Assembly: GCA_012797605.1 (NCBI GenBank)
Contig: JAAZOT010000021.1
Span: 1-45,044, forward strand
DNA: 45,044 bases
Source of the DNA: Spirochaetales bacterium
GTDB taxonomy: Bacteria > Spirochaetota > JAAYUW01
Reading direction: 5' to 3'
The position numbers were made by a program, and so were the translations under genes. Positions 16,178 through 25,943 of this stretch are shown in pieces. Each line of letters opens with the position of its first letter. The stretch's first letter is position 1. The notes beneath the pieces were generated by a model that was given only the letters and a program-made list of their open reading frames with translations, did not search any database and was not told the origin of the DNA.

Positions 16178-17287
16178 CTATTTGTTATATAACCAACAAG
16201 CTACAAAATGATCTTTTGAAACTTCTATCATTGGTGGTTCTTCTTTAGAGCAGATATCCATTTTTTGACTACATCTTGGATGGAAGTTACATCCTTTAGG
16301 CGGATTTATAGGAGATGGCACATCTCCTGTTAATATTATTCTTTGCTCTCTTTTTCTTTCTGGGTCAGGTATTGGAACAGCAGAAATAAGAGCTTGAGAA
16401 TAAGGATGCATTTTGTTATCATATAGTTCATTTTTAGAAGCTATTTCAACTATTTTTCCTAGATACATTACGGCTATATCATCTGAAAAGTACTCGACTA
16501 CAGAAAGATTATGTGCGATAAAAAGATAAGTTAGTCCAAATTCATCTTTTAATTTATTTAAAAGTTTTAATATCTGAGTTTGAATTGATACATCAAGTGC
16601 TGAAACAGGCTCATCAAGAACTAAAAGTTTAGGTTTTAATGCAATTGCTCTTGCTATACCAATTCTTTGTCTTTGACCACCAGAAAACTCGTGAGGATAT
16701 CTATTTATATATTGTGGATCAAGTCCGACCCTTTCCATAAGATCTTGTAAAATAAGTTTTCTTTCCTTTTTAGAAGAATACTTTTTATGAATATCTAATC
16801 CTTCAGCTATTATATCCCCTACTGTCATTCTTGGACTTAGAGAACCATAAGGATCTTGAAAGACCATTTGAAAATTTACTCTTGCCTTTCTTAATTTTTC
16901 TTTTGAATAAGCATAGATATCATATTGTTTTCTAAGTTGTTTAAGCCTCATTGAAATTTGCTTAAACTCATCATTCTGTTTTTTCTCTTTTAGCATTTTC
17001 TTATATTGATTCTGAAGAGAAATAATTTCTGAAGTAATATCTGATGGGACATCAAAGAACATCTCTCCTTCATGTGGTTTATATAAACCAACTATAGTTC
17101 TTCCGACCGTTGTCTTTCCGCAACCAGATTCTCCAACTAAACCAAGAGTTTTACCCCTTTTAATTTTGAAAGAAACACCATCTACAGCCTTAACATAGCC
17201 AACTGTTCTTTTTATTATACCTGCTTTTATTGGGAAGTAAGTTCTTAAATCATATAATTCAACAAGATATGGATTAGTATTTTCCAT
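16178..17287 (-). CDS. oppF: Oligopeptide ABC transporter ATP-binding protein OppF
   Basis: At 369 aa: Walker [10 protein letters not shown] (52-60), Q-loop FQDPYGSL (143-150), signature FSGGQRQR (201-208), Walker B LLVLDEP (221-227), His switch AHN (258-260), and the C-terminal oligopeptide-permease tail with four cysteines (333, 339, 346, 364) of the cluster-binding type. Between Walker A and the Q-loop there is an extra charged helical insert of roughly 45-50 residues (about 81-128), which most OppF proteins lack. AGGAG precedes the ATG. Last gene of a four-gene operon. Confidence 0.92.
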   Translation of the reverse strand: MENTNPYLVELYDLRTYFPIKAGIIKRTVGYVKAVDGVSFKIKRGKTLGLVGESGCGKTTVGRTIVGLYKPHEGEMFFDVPSDITSEIISLQNQYKKMLKEKKQNDEFKQISMRLKQLRKQYDIYAYSKEKLRKARVNFQMVFQDPYGSLSPRMTVGDIIAEGLDIHKKYSSKKERKLILQDLMERVGLDPQYINRYPHEFSGGQRQRIGIARAIALKPKLLVLDEPVSALDVSIQTQILKLLNKLKDEFGLTYLFIAHNLSVVEYFSDDIAVMYLGKIVEIASKNELYDNKMHPYSQALISAVPIPDPERKREQRIILTGDVPSPINPPKGCNFHPRCSQKMDICSKEEPPMIEVSKDHFVACWLYNK

Positions 17288-17315
17288 TTAATCTCTCCTT
17301 TTATAATATCTGAAA

Positions 17316-18302
17316 TTAATTATAAAGAAAACATCTTACAAAATGACCTGGTTCGACTTCTTTAAGCTCACACTCCTGCTGAGAACAAATTGGCATTCTT
17401 TTATTACATCTATCAGCAAAATAGCATCCTTTTGGTAAATCTATGAGATTTGGAACTCTTCCTGGAATTTCTTGTAATTCTTTGCCTCTCTGACCAAGTA
17501 TAGGTATTGAATTAAGTAAACCTATTGTATAAGGATGCATCGGATTCTTGAATAATCTTTTTACTTCTGTTTTTTCAACTATGACACCAGCATACATAAC
17601 CGCAACATAATCAACAGTTTCAGCAATAACAGCAAGATCATGGGTTATTAAAATAACAGCAGAATTGAACTTCTTTTGCATTTCCTTTATAAGTTCAAGT
17701 ATTTGAGCTTGAATGGTTACATCTAGTGCTGTTGTAGGTTCGTCAGCAATTAAAAGTTTTGGGTTGCAAGTTAAAGCCATAGCGATCATTACCCTTTGTC
17801 TCATACCACCCGAAAGTTCAAAAGGATATTGATTGAATCTTTTTTCTGGTTCAGGAATACCGACTATTTTAAGTAATTCTATTGTCTTTTCCTTTGCTTC
17901 TTTTTTAGAAATATTCTGATGAAGAGTAAAAACTTCTGAAATCTGATGTCCGACTGTAAATACTGGATTTAAAGCGGTCATAGGCTCTTGGAAAATCATT
18001 GAAATTTTATTCCCTCTTATATTATGCATCTCATTTTCAGAAATATTGATTATATCTTGACCTTCAAAAAGAATCTGACCTGAAATAATTTTTCCAGGAG
18101 GGTTTGGAATAAGTTTCATAATAGATAAAGATGTTACAGATTTTCCACAACCAGATTCTCCAACCAATCCTAATGTCTCACCTTCACCAACTTCAAAAGA
18201 AACATCATTCACCGCTTTTACAACACCTTCTTCTGTAAAGAAAAAAGTTTTTAAATTCTTTACTTCAAGAAGTTTTGATGATTTATCTATATTAGTAGAC
18301 AT
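17316..18302 (-). CDS. oppD: Oligopeptide ABC transporter ATP-binding protein OppD
   Basis: At 328 aa: Walker A GESGCGKS (48-55), Q-loop FQEPMTALNP, signature LSGGMRQR (163-170), Walker B LLIADEP (183-189), His switch THD, and the C-terminal tail KGCYFADRCNKRMPICSQQEC with the family cysteines. It energises import with OppF at the inner face of the membrane. The length matches the family, without the insert seen in OppF. AAGGAG precedes the ATG; the gap to oppF is 28 bases. Confidence 0.93.
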   Translation of the reverse strand: MSTNIDKSSKLLEVKNLKTFFFTEEGVVKAVNDVSFEVGEGETLGLVGESGCGKSVTSLSIMKLIPNPPGKIISGQILFEGQDIINISENEMHNIRGNKISMIFQEPMTALNPVFTVGHQISEVFTLHQNISKKEAKEKTIELLKIVGIPEPEKRFNQYPFELSGGMRQRVMIAMALTCNPKLLIADEPTTALDVTIQAQILELIKEMQKKFNSAVILITHDLAVIAETVDYVAVMYAGVIVEKTEVKRLFKNPMHPYTIGLLNSIPILGQRGKELQEIPGRVPNLIDLPKGCYFADRCNKRMPICSQQECELKEVEPGHFVRCFLYN

Positions 18303-18329
18303 TTTTATCTCCTTAATTAATCAGTTAAA

Positions 18330-19211
18330 TTATAGGTTTCTAAGTCTTGGGTCAAGAGCATCTCTAAGTGCATCACCTATGAGGTTCAATGCAAGTATGA
18401 ACAACCATATAAAAGGAACCGCTCCTATAAAATTTTGCCACCTTCCAGCACTAACCTCTTGAGAAGCATCGGCAATCATTGTCCCCCATGTTGGAACTCC
18501 AACTATTGAAAGTCCAAGATATGCAAGTAATACTTCTGACATTATTACTCCAGCAAAAGTCAAAATTGCTGAAATAATAACATAATGAAAGACATTTGGC
18601 AATATATGTTTAAAAATGATTCTTCCATCTTTTGCACCTAAGGTTCTTGCGGCTAAAACATATTCAAATTCTTTAGCTTGCATAAATGCACCTCTTATAA
18701 CCCTTGCAAGGCCAACCCATCCTGTTAGAGCAAAAGCCAAAGCTATTGTTAAAAAAGATGGTCCAACCAATAAAATAAAAGCAAGTATTATGATCAAACC
18801 AGGTACTGAATAAATTATAGACATAAGATATTGTATAGCATCATCTATAAAACCACCATAATAACCAGCGAGGGCACCCATAATAATTGCTATAGGTATT
18901 TCGATTAGAATAGTTAAAAAACCTAAATACATAGAGATCTTAGAGCCATAAACCGCTCTATATAGTACATTCCTTCCGAAAATATCTGTCCCAAAAGGAG
19001 CAGATTTATCTTGAAATGGAGGAATAAAAGATCTATTTACATCTTCAATATGACTTGTCGCAAGATTATATATATTTCCAATATTAAAAACTGAGTATAA
19101 AGCCATGAGAATATAAATAAAAAGAATGACAAACATAATCATAGCAAGTCTATTTCTATATATTCTTCTTGCAGCATCAAACAGAAGACTTCTACCTTTA
19201 ACTACTTCCAT
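18330..19211 (-). CDS. oppC: Oligopeptide ABC transporter permease OppC
   Basis: A 293 aa permease with an N-terminal cytoplasmic segment, TM1 at about 25-45, a periplasmic region with the OppC motif DKSAPFGTDIFGRNVLYR, and five further hydrophobic segments. The coupling helix (EAA loop) reads ARTLGAKDGRIIFKHILPN, the contact with the ATPases. C-terminal LNLIGDALRDALDPRLRNL is the classic OppC/DppC ending. AAGGAG precedes the ATG. Confidence 0.93.
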   Translation of the reverse strand: MEVVKGRSLLFDAARRIYRNRLAMIMFVILFIYILMALYSVFNIGNIYNLATSHIEDVNRSFIPPFQDKSAPFGTDIFGRNVLYRAVYGSKISMYLGFLTILIEIPIAIIMGALAGYYGGFIDDAIQYLMSIIYSVPGLIIILAFILLVGPSFLTIALAFALTGWVGLARVIRGAFMQAKEFEYVLAARTLGAKDGRIIFKHILPNVFHYVIISAILTFAGVIMSEVLLAYLGLSIVGVPTWGTMIADASQEVSAGRWQNFIGAVPFIWLFILALNLIGDALRDALDPRLRNL

Positions 19212-19230
19212 TTTATTCTCCTTTTAATAA

Positions 19231-20172
19231 TTAACTAAGTTTAACTCTTGGATCTACAATACTATATGAAATATCAGTAATAAGGGAGAAAAAGATAAAG
19301 AAAAGTGTATAAACTACAACCATAGCTTTTAATACTGGTAAATCATAACTAGTAACAGCTGTAACTGTTAAATCTCCTATACCAGGAATCGAAAAGAACC
19401 TTTCTGTTAATAGAGCTCCTAAAAGCAATCCAGGGATTGACATAATAACAGCAGTTAAAATAGGAATCAATGCGTTCTTAAAAACATGAGTATACATAAT
19501 CTTTCTAGTTGAAAGACCTTTTGCTTTAGCAGTTCTAACATAATCCTTATTTACCTCTTCAACAAAGACTGTTCTATAATATCTTACACTTCCACCAACA
19601 TTAGAAAATGTGATGAGTATCCATGGTAAAATCAGGTATTTTATCCTTTCTATCCCAAAACCCCATCCTGAAATAGGGAAAATTCTCCATTTTGCAGCTA
19701 AAAAAGATTGTGCAATGATTATTAAGGCAAGATAAGGGAAAGCCATAAATATTGTGGCAAATACAGTTATTATCTTATCGATAAATTTTCCTCTATAAAA
19801 AGCGCATAAAAGAGCTAAAGCCGTAGAGATTAAAAAATCGAAAATAAAAGGTGGAAAAGTTACGCTTAAAGATACTGGTACACACCTTTTTATTAAGTCT
19901 GCAATTCTTTGCTTTTTAGCTAGAGATTTACCAAAATCCATTGTTGCTGCTTGTTTGACATAATCTAAATATTGTAAAAAAAGTGGTTTATCTAAACCAA
20001 GTTGATGTCTTAATGTAGCTATCTGCTGAGGAGTTCTTGATTTAGGAGATAGCATATTGTACAAAACCTTATCCTGACCACCGATAACATTGAAAAGCAA
20101 GAAAAAGATTATCATACAACCAAGTAATGTTGGAATAAGGTTAATAAGTTTTCGAATAATATAATTAATCAT
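19231..20172 (-). CDS. oppB: Oligopeptide ABC transporter permease OppB
   Basis: First gene of the operon. From MINYIIRKLINLIPTLLG it is 313 aa, the usual OppB length, with six hydrophobic segments, the EAA loop RTAKAKGLSTRKIMYTHVFKN and the C-terminal SYSIVDPRVKLS. The ORF track begins 15 codons earlier, but AGGAG lies nine bases before the ATG at 20172, which is the normal N-terminus. No oppA-like binding-protein gene precedes or follows the operon in this window, so the binding protein must be encoded elsewhere. It is divergent from the HD-GYP gene. Confidence 0.93.
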   Translation of the reverse strand: MINYIIRKLINLIPTLLGCMIIFFLLFNVIGGQDKVLYNMLSPKSRTPQQIATLRHQLGLDKPLFLQYLDYVKQAATMDFGKSLAKKQRIADLIKRCVPVSLSVTFPPFIFDFLISTALALLCAFYRGKFIDKIITVFATIFMAFPYLALIIIAQSFLAAKWRIFPISGWGFGIERIKYLILPWILITFSNVGGSVRYYRTVFVEEVNKDYVRTAKAKGLSTRKIMYTHVFKNALIPILTAVIMSIPGLLLGALLTERFFSIPGIGDLTVTAVTSYDLPVLKAMVVVYTLFFIFFSLITDISYSIVDPRVKLS

Positions 20173-20326
20173 AAAGTATGACTCCTTTATTTGCTTAAGC
20201 TGTCTCTTAGTTAACATATTTTTTCAGCTAAATCAAGAATTTTATTTTATTTAAGTTTATTGCAGAAAATGTAGAAAATATAGATATAATTATTATAATA
20301 TATTATAATTTATTTCAGGAAAACTA

Positions 20327-21565
20327 ATGAAGTATTCTATTAGAAAAAAAGAACTTGAGGTAATAATTTCTCTTTTTAACTCTCTTTCAAAAGTTAAAAA
20401 CTTTAATGAATTATTAGAAATAATTATAGATTCATCAAGGATTTTAGCTAACTGCGATGGTGGTACTATTTATATTAAAAATGACGAGGACATGCTAGAA
20501 TTCGCTCATTCCAAATCTTATTTCCTTTCTTCTAAATATAGTGAAGAGGTTGTTCAAGAAATATTTAAACCATTCCAATTAAATATTGATGAAAACTCAA
20601 TAGCTGGTTATTGTGCCTTAACAAAGAAAATTATCAATATTTCAGATATTCAGAAATTTGGGAATTTAGTTCAATTTAAATATAATGACTATTGGGACAA
20701 GAAATACGGGTATAATACTATTTCAATTTTAACGGTACCTTTAATAAATAATCAAAATGATTTAATAGGTGTACTTCAACTTATCAATGCTAAAGATAAA
20801 GAAACTGGCAAAATATCATATTTTTCTCCCAGAGTTGAATATATTATAGATATGATATCTAAACAATCGGCTATAGCAATATATAATTTTCAATTAACAA
20901 ACAAACTTTATGTTTCTCAAGTTGAAACAATATTAAAATTAGGTATAGCATCAGAATATAAGGATAAAGAAACTTACAACCATCTTAGAAGAATGAGTGA
21001 ATATAGTAAACTTTTGGCATATAAAATAAAAGGCTCAAATTCATATGCCGAAAATGTTAGGTTGGCTTCAATGATGCATGATATTGGTAAAATTGGAGTA
21101 CCAGATTCAATTTTATTAAAACCTGCTGGTTTAGATCAAAATGAAAAAAAAACAATGCAAAAACATACTATATATGGAGCAATGATTTTAAAAGATTCTG
21201 AAGCTTTTGTTTTGCAACTGGCAGCAAGAATTGCACTTACACACCATGAAAAATGGGATGGAACAGGATATCCTCTTGGTTTAAAAGGAGAAGCTATCCC
21301 ATTGGAAGGTAGAATTGTTGCACTAGCTGATGTTTTTGATGCCCTTTCTTCAAAAAGAGTATATAAAGAAGCAATGACAATAGATGAATGTAAGTCGTTC
21401 TTATTGAATGAAAAAGGTAAACATTTCGATCCAAATCTTGTTGATATTTTTATCGAAATGCTGCCAGAAGTTTTGGAAATAAGAGATAGATATCTTTCAG
21501 ATGAAAATATTTCTCCAGAAATTTTTTCAATTGGTGATATAATAGTCGATCTATCTTCAATATGA
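20327..21565 (+). CDS. GAF / HD-GYP cyclic-di-GMP phosphodiesterase
   Basis: At 412 aa: an N-terminal GAF domain (about 25-190, with NCDGGTIYI and LTVPLINNQNDLIGVLQLIN) and an HD-GYP domain (about 205-375). The metal site is intact: HD at 251-252 in MMHDIGKIGVPD, HH at 306-307, and the GYP motif in HHEKWDGTGYP, followed by ALADVFDALSSKRVYK. It should hydrolyse cyclic-di-GMP under control of a GAF ligand; it has no membrane segment. The AGGA site is six bases before the ATG. Confidence 0.92.
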   Translation: MKYSIRKKELEVIISLFNSLSKVKNFNELLEIIIDSSRILANCDGGTIYIKNDEDMLEFAHSKSYFLSSKYSEEVVQEIFKPFQLNIDENSIAGYCALTKKIINISDIQKFGNLVQFKYNDYWDKKYGYNTISILTVPLINNQNDLIGVLQLINAKDKETGKISYFSPRVEYIIDMISKQSAIAIYNFQLTNKLYVSQVETILKLGIASEYKDKETYNHLRRMSEYSKLLAYKIKGSNSYAENVRLASMMHDIGKIGVPDSILLKPAGLDQNEKKTMQKHTIYGAMILKDSEAFVLQLAARIALTHHEKWDGTGYPLGLKGEAIPLEGRIVALADVFDALSSKRVYKEAMTIDECKSFLLNEKGKHFDPNLVDIFIEMLPEVLEIRDRYLSDENISPEIFSIGDIIVDLSSI

Positions 21566-21700
21566 GAAAGAAGATTAAATAAGGATTTAAAACGATTTAT
21601 AATGATTTAAGCAATTTTCCGCTATCTTTCTATTCAATAAAAAAGATAATAAATTTCTCTATATTAAATATTAAATATTAAAGTATAATAAATTAAAATT

Positions 21701-22648
21701 TTAATGAATTGGAACTAAAATATAACCAGAAATTAGCCATACTTGGTTTTTCAGAATTAAATAAAACTCACCATCAAATTTTTCTATAATATTTTTGTAT
21801 TTAAATTCTAGATATACATATATGATTGCCTTATCTTTTTCGATTATTGATTTTTTAATCTCAAAATGGATCAAATCATTGTAAAATTCAGATATTCTTT
21901 CTTTTTTAAAATCTTCAATAATTTTAAGTCTATCTTGTTCTGATGCATATAAATAAATATCTCTATACTTTGAATACTGTATTATGTATGAATCAAAGTC
22001 AAAAAATGTAAAAAATAAATCCCAATTATGATCAATTCTAGCCTTTAATGCCATTTCAACAATTTTATATGGAGGCAAATCTTTCAAGTTTTGCTGAGTA
22101 ATCTTTGCTTGTACATACTCTTTTGCAGTTTTTTCAGAGGGGAAAAAGCTCTTTGGAGGATTAAGTTCAAGTTTTAAAATATTTTTAGTTAAAAAAACCT
22201 GATCCCTTTCAATTGAAGGATAAAATAATCCCTGTATAAAATATATCCCTCCTTCTTTAAATTCAAACCATTGACTTATATCCACAGTATATGATAGACT
22301 TTGGTTTGGTGTTAACATCAAAGTTCTAGTATATACTTTTTCTTTTGTTGCTTTTGACAAAATATAGTATTTAGAGTATGGGACCTGTTCTGCATAAGAA
22401 GTAAAAACCTTAAAATCAACAGTAAATATTAAGTTTTCTGCTACTTCAAAGAAATAATTGTTTGGGGATTTATTTGTTATTTCGATTTTTATAAGAATAG
22501 GGGAATTCAAAAAATATATTTCTTCATTTTCAAATTTCAAAAAAACTTCGATGTTATTATTATTAGGATTCGAATCAAATCCTAAGAAAATATTACAGAT
22601 ATTCAAAAACAATAAAAGTAATAAAATTTTTTTTGTCTTATTTATCAT
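21701..22648 (-). CDS. Exported protein of unknown function, two domains
   Basis: A 315 aa protein with a signal peptide (KKILLLLLFLNICNIFLGF). Residues about 30-160 are beta-rich with an Ig-like pattern (ILIKIEITNKSPNNYFFEV; TPNQSLSYTVDISQWFEF). Residues about 190-315 look like an NTF2-like alpha+beta cone (VEMALKARIDHNWDLFFTFFDF, then strands ending LILKNQVWLISGYILV). No catalytic motif is visible. It may be a periplasmic or envelope protein typical of this lineage. AGGGG lies six bases before the ATG. I cannot name a family. Confidence 0.72.
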   Translation of the reverse strand: MINKTKKILLLLLFLNICNIFLGFDSNPNNNNIEVFLKFENEEIYFLNSPILIKIEITNKSPNNYFFEVAENLIFTVDFKVFTSYAEQVPYSKYYILSKATKEKVYTRTLMLTPNQSLSYTVDISQWFEFKEGGIYFIQGLFYPSIERDQVFLTKNILKLELNPPKSFFPSEKTAKEYVQAKITQQNLKDLPPYKIVEMALKARIDHNWDLFFTFFDFDSYIIQYSKYRDIYLYASEQDRLKIIEDFKKERISEFYNDLIHFEIKKSIIEKDKAIIYVYLEFKYKNIIEKFDGEFYLILKNQVWLISGYILVPIH

Positions 22649-22762
22649 TAAAAACCCCTATTGATAACATTCTATTTTTCTAAGTTTCGGATTATTTCAA
22701 AAATATTGAAATATTAGATTTAAAACATATTTTTATTAAAAATAAAACTATGGGAGTCTTTT

Positions 22763-23503
22763 TTGAGATTAGTATTTTTAGAAAAGGAGAATTTTGAAGA
22801 AAACTTATATTATTTATCTTTTGAAGATAGTAAACATCTCTTTGCAAATAGATATAAAATAAATGATTCTATTTTAGCCGTCCTTGGTGATAAAATCGGT
22901 GAATTTACTATAAAAAAAATAAATAAAAAAATTATTTATGGTTCTTTCAATCCAAAAAGTTTATTGGAAAAACCTTTGTATAAATTAAATCTAATAATTG
23001 GACTACCAAAAGATAGAGCATTGAATCCTATAATTGAAAAATCAGCTGAAATAGGTGTAAACAATATTTTTATTATTCCATTGGAGTTTTCAAATAGAAA
23101 AGATTTTTCTTTAAAAAATATTTTAAGATTAAACAAAATTTTGAAAGAAGGTTGCAAGCAATCAGGTAATCCATTTATACCAGAAATCTATTACTTAGAT
23201 AAAATTACTCAAATTGACAATCTTACAGAAATAAAAGATGACTTTAAAATATTGCTTGATGAAAATTGCCAAAAAAAACAAGACTTTTTTACATTAATTA
23301 ATGATAATAGAGTTGAAAATTTCAAAAAAATAAGTATCTTTATTGGACCCGAAGGTGGAATTTCAAATAATGAAAGAACCTTTCTTTTAAATAAAGGTTT
23401 TAATTCTGTTACTGTTGGTAAAAATATACTTAGAACAGAAACAGCTGCAATATCTTCGATGTTTTTTTGGAGACTATATCAGAGTAGTATTTTCAAAATT
23501 TAG
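22763..23503 (+). CDS. rsmE: 16S rRNA (uracil-1498-N3)-methyltransferase RsmE
   Basis: This 246 aa SPOUT methyltransferase modifies U1498 of 16S rRNA. It has an N-terminal PUA-like region and a C-terminal trefoil knot: IGLPKDRALNPIIEKSAEIGVN, FIGPEGGISNNERTFL and VTVGKNILRTETAAISSM are the RsmE motifs for SAM and dimer contact. The start is TTG (MRLVFLEKENF) supported by GGGAG six bases upstream; no ATG fits. First gene of a run with the tagA-like gene and hisS. Confidence 0.9.
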   Translation: MRLVFLEKENFEENLYYLSFEDSKHLFANRYKINDSILAVLGDKIGEFTIKKINKKIIYGSFNPKSLLEKPLYKLNLIIGLPKDRALNPIIEKSAEIGVNNIFIIPLEFSNRKDFSLKNILRLNKILKEGCKQSGNPFIPEIYYLDKITQIDNLTEIKDDFKILLDENCQKKQDFFTLINDNRVENFKKISIFIGPEGGISNNERTFLLNKGFNSVTVGKNILRTETAAISSMFFWRLYQSSIFKI

Positions 23504-23518
23504 CCGGAGAATTTAATT

Positions 23519-24295
23519 ATGAATAAAATTTCAGTTTTTGGAATAAGTATTGCAAATGGTAATAGTGAAGAATTTATCGAATTCATTTTTAAAAATCTTG
23601 AGGAAGGGAAAAAAACACATATTGTTACATTAAATTCTCTAATCCTTCTTAGGAGCTTATTTTCACCAAAACTTAAAAATATAATAAAAAATTCAGAACT
23701 TGTATTTATAGAAAGTATAGGGGTTGAATTAGCATGTAAACTTATTGGTTTTAAAGTAAATAGGAGAATAGCTGGAATAGATTTTTTTAGAGAGCTATTA
23801 CATTATATCGATAATAGATTTAAGTCTATTTATCTATTAGGAAGTTCCTTTGATACTATCACTAAAGCAGAAAAAAATATTAAAAAGGCATTTCCTTCTA
23901 TAAAAATAGTTGGCAGATATCATGGATATTTTAAAAAAGATGAAGAAGAAAAAATAAATATAGCAATAAAAAAATCATCACCAGATTTCATTTTCGTTGC
24001 AATGGGTAGTCCTAAACAGGAATTATGGATTGCATCCAATTTAGATATAATTAAAGTTGCTATGGGAGTTGGAGGTTCTTTCGATGTATTTGCAGGTAAA
24101 AAAAGAAGGGCACCCAAAAAATTTATAGATAATGGTTTTGAATGGCTTTATAGAATAATTACTGATCCTAAAAGGATTTTTCAGATTTTTCCATTATTTT
24201 TGTTTGCATTAATAACCTTAAACTATGCTATTTTTATAAGGATAAAAAACTTATTTCATAAAAAGGATAAAACAAGCGGAGGAAAAAATGATTGA
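23519..24295 (+). CDS. WecG/TagA/CpsF-family glycosyltransferase (GT26)
   Basis: This 258 aa enzyme transfers a sugar, in known cases N-acetylmannosamine(uronate), onto a lipid-linked GlcNAc in envelope polymer synthesis. Visible motifs: HIVTLNSLIL near 35, RIAGIDFFREL, YLLGSSFDTITKAEKNI, FVAMGSPKQELW, and the C-terminal GGSFDVFAGKKRRAPKKF with EWLYRIITDPKRI. The C-terminal hydrophobic/basic tail (about 225-250) fits membrane association. It starts 15 bases after rsmE and its stop codon overlaps the first 8 bases of hisS. Confidence 0.9.
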   Translation: MNKISVFGISIANGNSEEFIEFIFKNLEEGKKTHIVTLNSLILLRSLFSPKLKNIIKNSELVFIESIGVELACKLIGFKVNRRIAGIDFFRELLHYIDNRFKSIYLLGSSFDTITKAEKNIKKAFPSIKIVGRYHGYFKKDEEEKINIAIKKSSPDFIFVAMGSPKQELWIASNLDIIKVAMGVGGSFDVFAGKKRRAPKKFIDNGFEWLYRIITDPKRIFQIFPLFLFALITLNYAIFIRIKNLFHKKDKTSGGKND

Positions 24296-25580
24296 ACCAA
24301 AAGTATTAAAGGGTTTTAAAGATTCACTTCCACAGGAAGAATTTTATAGAAAGTATCTTATATCGAAAATTGAAGATAACTTAAAATTGTATGGTTATCT
24401 ACCTATTGATACACCTACTTTAGAATATAAAGAAATATTACTTGGGAAAGGTGGTGGTGAAACCGATAAACAAGTATTTATATTTAAAGATAAAGGAGAC
24501 AGAGAAGTTGGACTTAGATATGATTTAACTGTACCACTTGCAAGATTTATAGCAATGCATGAGAATGAAATAGTATTTCCATTTAAAAGGTACCATATTG
24601 CAAAAGCATGGAGAGGCGAAAAACCACAAAGAGGAAGATTTAGAGAATTTTATCAAGCAGATTTTGATATTATAGGAATAGATAGTATAGAAAGTGATAT
24701 AGAAATAATCTCGCTTATCTATAATTTATTAAAAAACTTAGGTATAGATAATATAACCATTAAAATTAATGATAGAAGCCTTATGCATCAAATTTTTAAG
24801 AAAATTGGAATTTCCAATTATGAAAAAGAGATATTATTAATCCTCGATAAATATTATAAAATCCCTGAAAAAGAATTTATTGAAAACTTAAAAAATATCA
24901 TTGGAGATAAAAGTGAGGAAATTCTAAGAATTACAAAGTTTGAAAATAGAGAAAATTTGTTCGATTTTCTAAAAGATAGATATGATATTTATAGTACTCG
25001 TTTAGAAAAAGTAATTGATTTTTTCAAACAGATAAATTTACAAGAATTTGTCACTATAGATTTCACAATTACAAGAGGTCTTGATTATTATACTGGAATC
25101 GTATTTGAAACTTTCATTAAAGATTATGTTGAACTTGGATCTGTTTGCTCAGGTGGTAGATACGATAATCTTACATCTATATTTTCTAAAAACAAATACA
25201 GTGGGATTGGAAGTTCTATAGGACTTGATAGATTGATTTCATATTTATTTGAAAAAAATCTCATCCCGAAAGTATCTTTTTGCAATCTATTGATTGCTAA
25301 CTTAAATCCATCAGATTTGGGTTTATATTACAAAATACTAAATAAAATGCACAGTTCCCAGATTTCTTGTGAAATATACCCTGAAGCGACTAAATTAAAA
25401 AAACAGTTTAAGTATTCAGAAGATAAAAATATTCCTTTTATTCTTTTTTTAGGGGAAGAAGAAAAAGAAAAATCAATCTTAAAACTCAAAAATATAGATA
25501 CAGGTAAAGAAATAGTTTTTTCAACAATTGAAAAATTAATCGATTATCTAAAAAACCCGCAAAACTCTACTAGTTTATGA
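24288..25580 (+). CDS. hisS: Histidyl-tRNA synthetase
   Basis: A 430 aa class II synthetase that charges tRNA-His. Motif 1 region begins GFKDSLPQEEF; motif 2 is FKRYHIAKAWRGEKPQRGRFREF; the histidine-specific motif is ITRGLDYYTGIVFE, followed by CSGGRYDNL; motif 3 is GSSIGLDRLISYL. A C-terminal anticodon-binding domain (about 330-430) is present, arguing for HisS rather than the regulatory HisZ. GGAGG lies within the end of the preceding gene. Its 3' end overlaps the convergent PilZ gene by 37 bases. Confidence 0.95.
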   Translation: MIEPKVLKGFKDSLPQEEFYRKYLISKIEDNLKLYGYLPIDTPTLEYKEILLGKGGGETDKQVFIFKDKGDREVGLRYDLTVPLARFIAMHENEIVFPFKRYHIAKAWRGEKPQRGRFREFYQADFDIIGIDSIESDIEIISLIYNLLKNLGIDNITIKINDRSLMHQIFKKIGISNYEKEILLILDKYYKIPEKEFIENLKNIIGDKSEEILRITKFENRENLFDFLKDRYDIYSTRLEKVIDFFKQINLQEFVTIDFTITRGLDYYTGIVFETFIKDYVELGSVCSGGRYDNLTSIFSKNKYSGIGSSIGLDRLISYLFEKNLIPKVSFCNLLIANLNPSDLGLYYKILNKMHSSQISCEIYPEATKLKKQFKYSEDKNIPFILFLGEEEKEKSILKLKNIDTGKEIVFSTIEKLIDYLKNPQNSTSL

Positions 25581-25882
25581 AGTATTTCTGAATATTTCTT
25601 ATCTTTTTCAACTATTTGTATACCTATATCATAAAAACTTTCATTTATATCTTTTGATATTCTTTTAACTATACCAGTGAAGTGAAGAGTATCCCCCTCG
25701 TTTATTTCTTTTGGAAGTTTTAATTTTAATTTGAGTTGTTTCTCTTCTGGAATTTCTGTCTCAGACATCATAAGAATACCGCCTTCAGAAATATCAAGGA
25801 GATAGCCTAATAGTATATCATTTTCATCAAAAATTCTCAAATAGAAAATTAAATGTCTTCTAGTATATTTTCTTCTATCCAC
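25544..25882 (-). CDS. Second single-domain PilZ protein
   Basis: At 112 aa, a PilZ domain with the arginine motif in DRRKYTRRH and the second motif in DISEGGILM, both needed for cyclic-di-GMP binding. Like the other PilZ protein here it starts with GTG preceded by AGGAG six bases upstream. It overlaps the end of hisS by 37 bases in the opposite direction; the overlap region still encodes sensible ends for both proteins. Confidence 0.85.
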   Translation of the reverse strand: MDRRKYTRRHLIFYLRIFDENDILLGYLLDISEGGILMMSETEIPEEKQLKLKLKLPKEINEGDTLHFTGIVKRISKDINESFYDIGIQIVEKDKKYSEILHKLVEFCGFFR

Positions 25883-25943
25883 TTTTTTCTCCTTTTCTAT
25901 TATTGATTAATTTAATAATAAATCAAAAAAATTTAGTTTCAAA

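Noticed and set aside
21661-21681. Three tandem copies of ATATTAA
   Set aside because: Short 7-base repeat in an intergenic AT stretch; no unit-length or positional link to a gene comparable to the 22-bp array.
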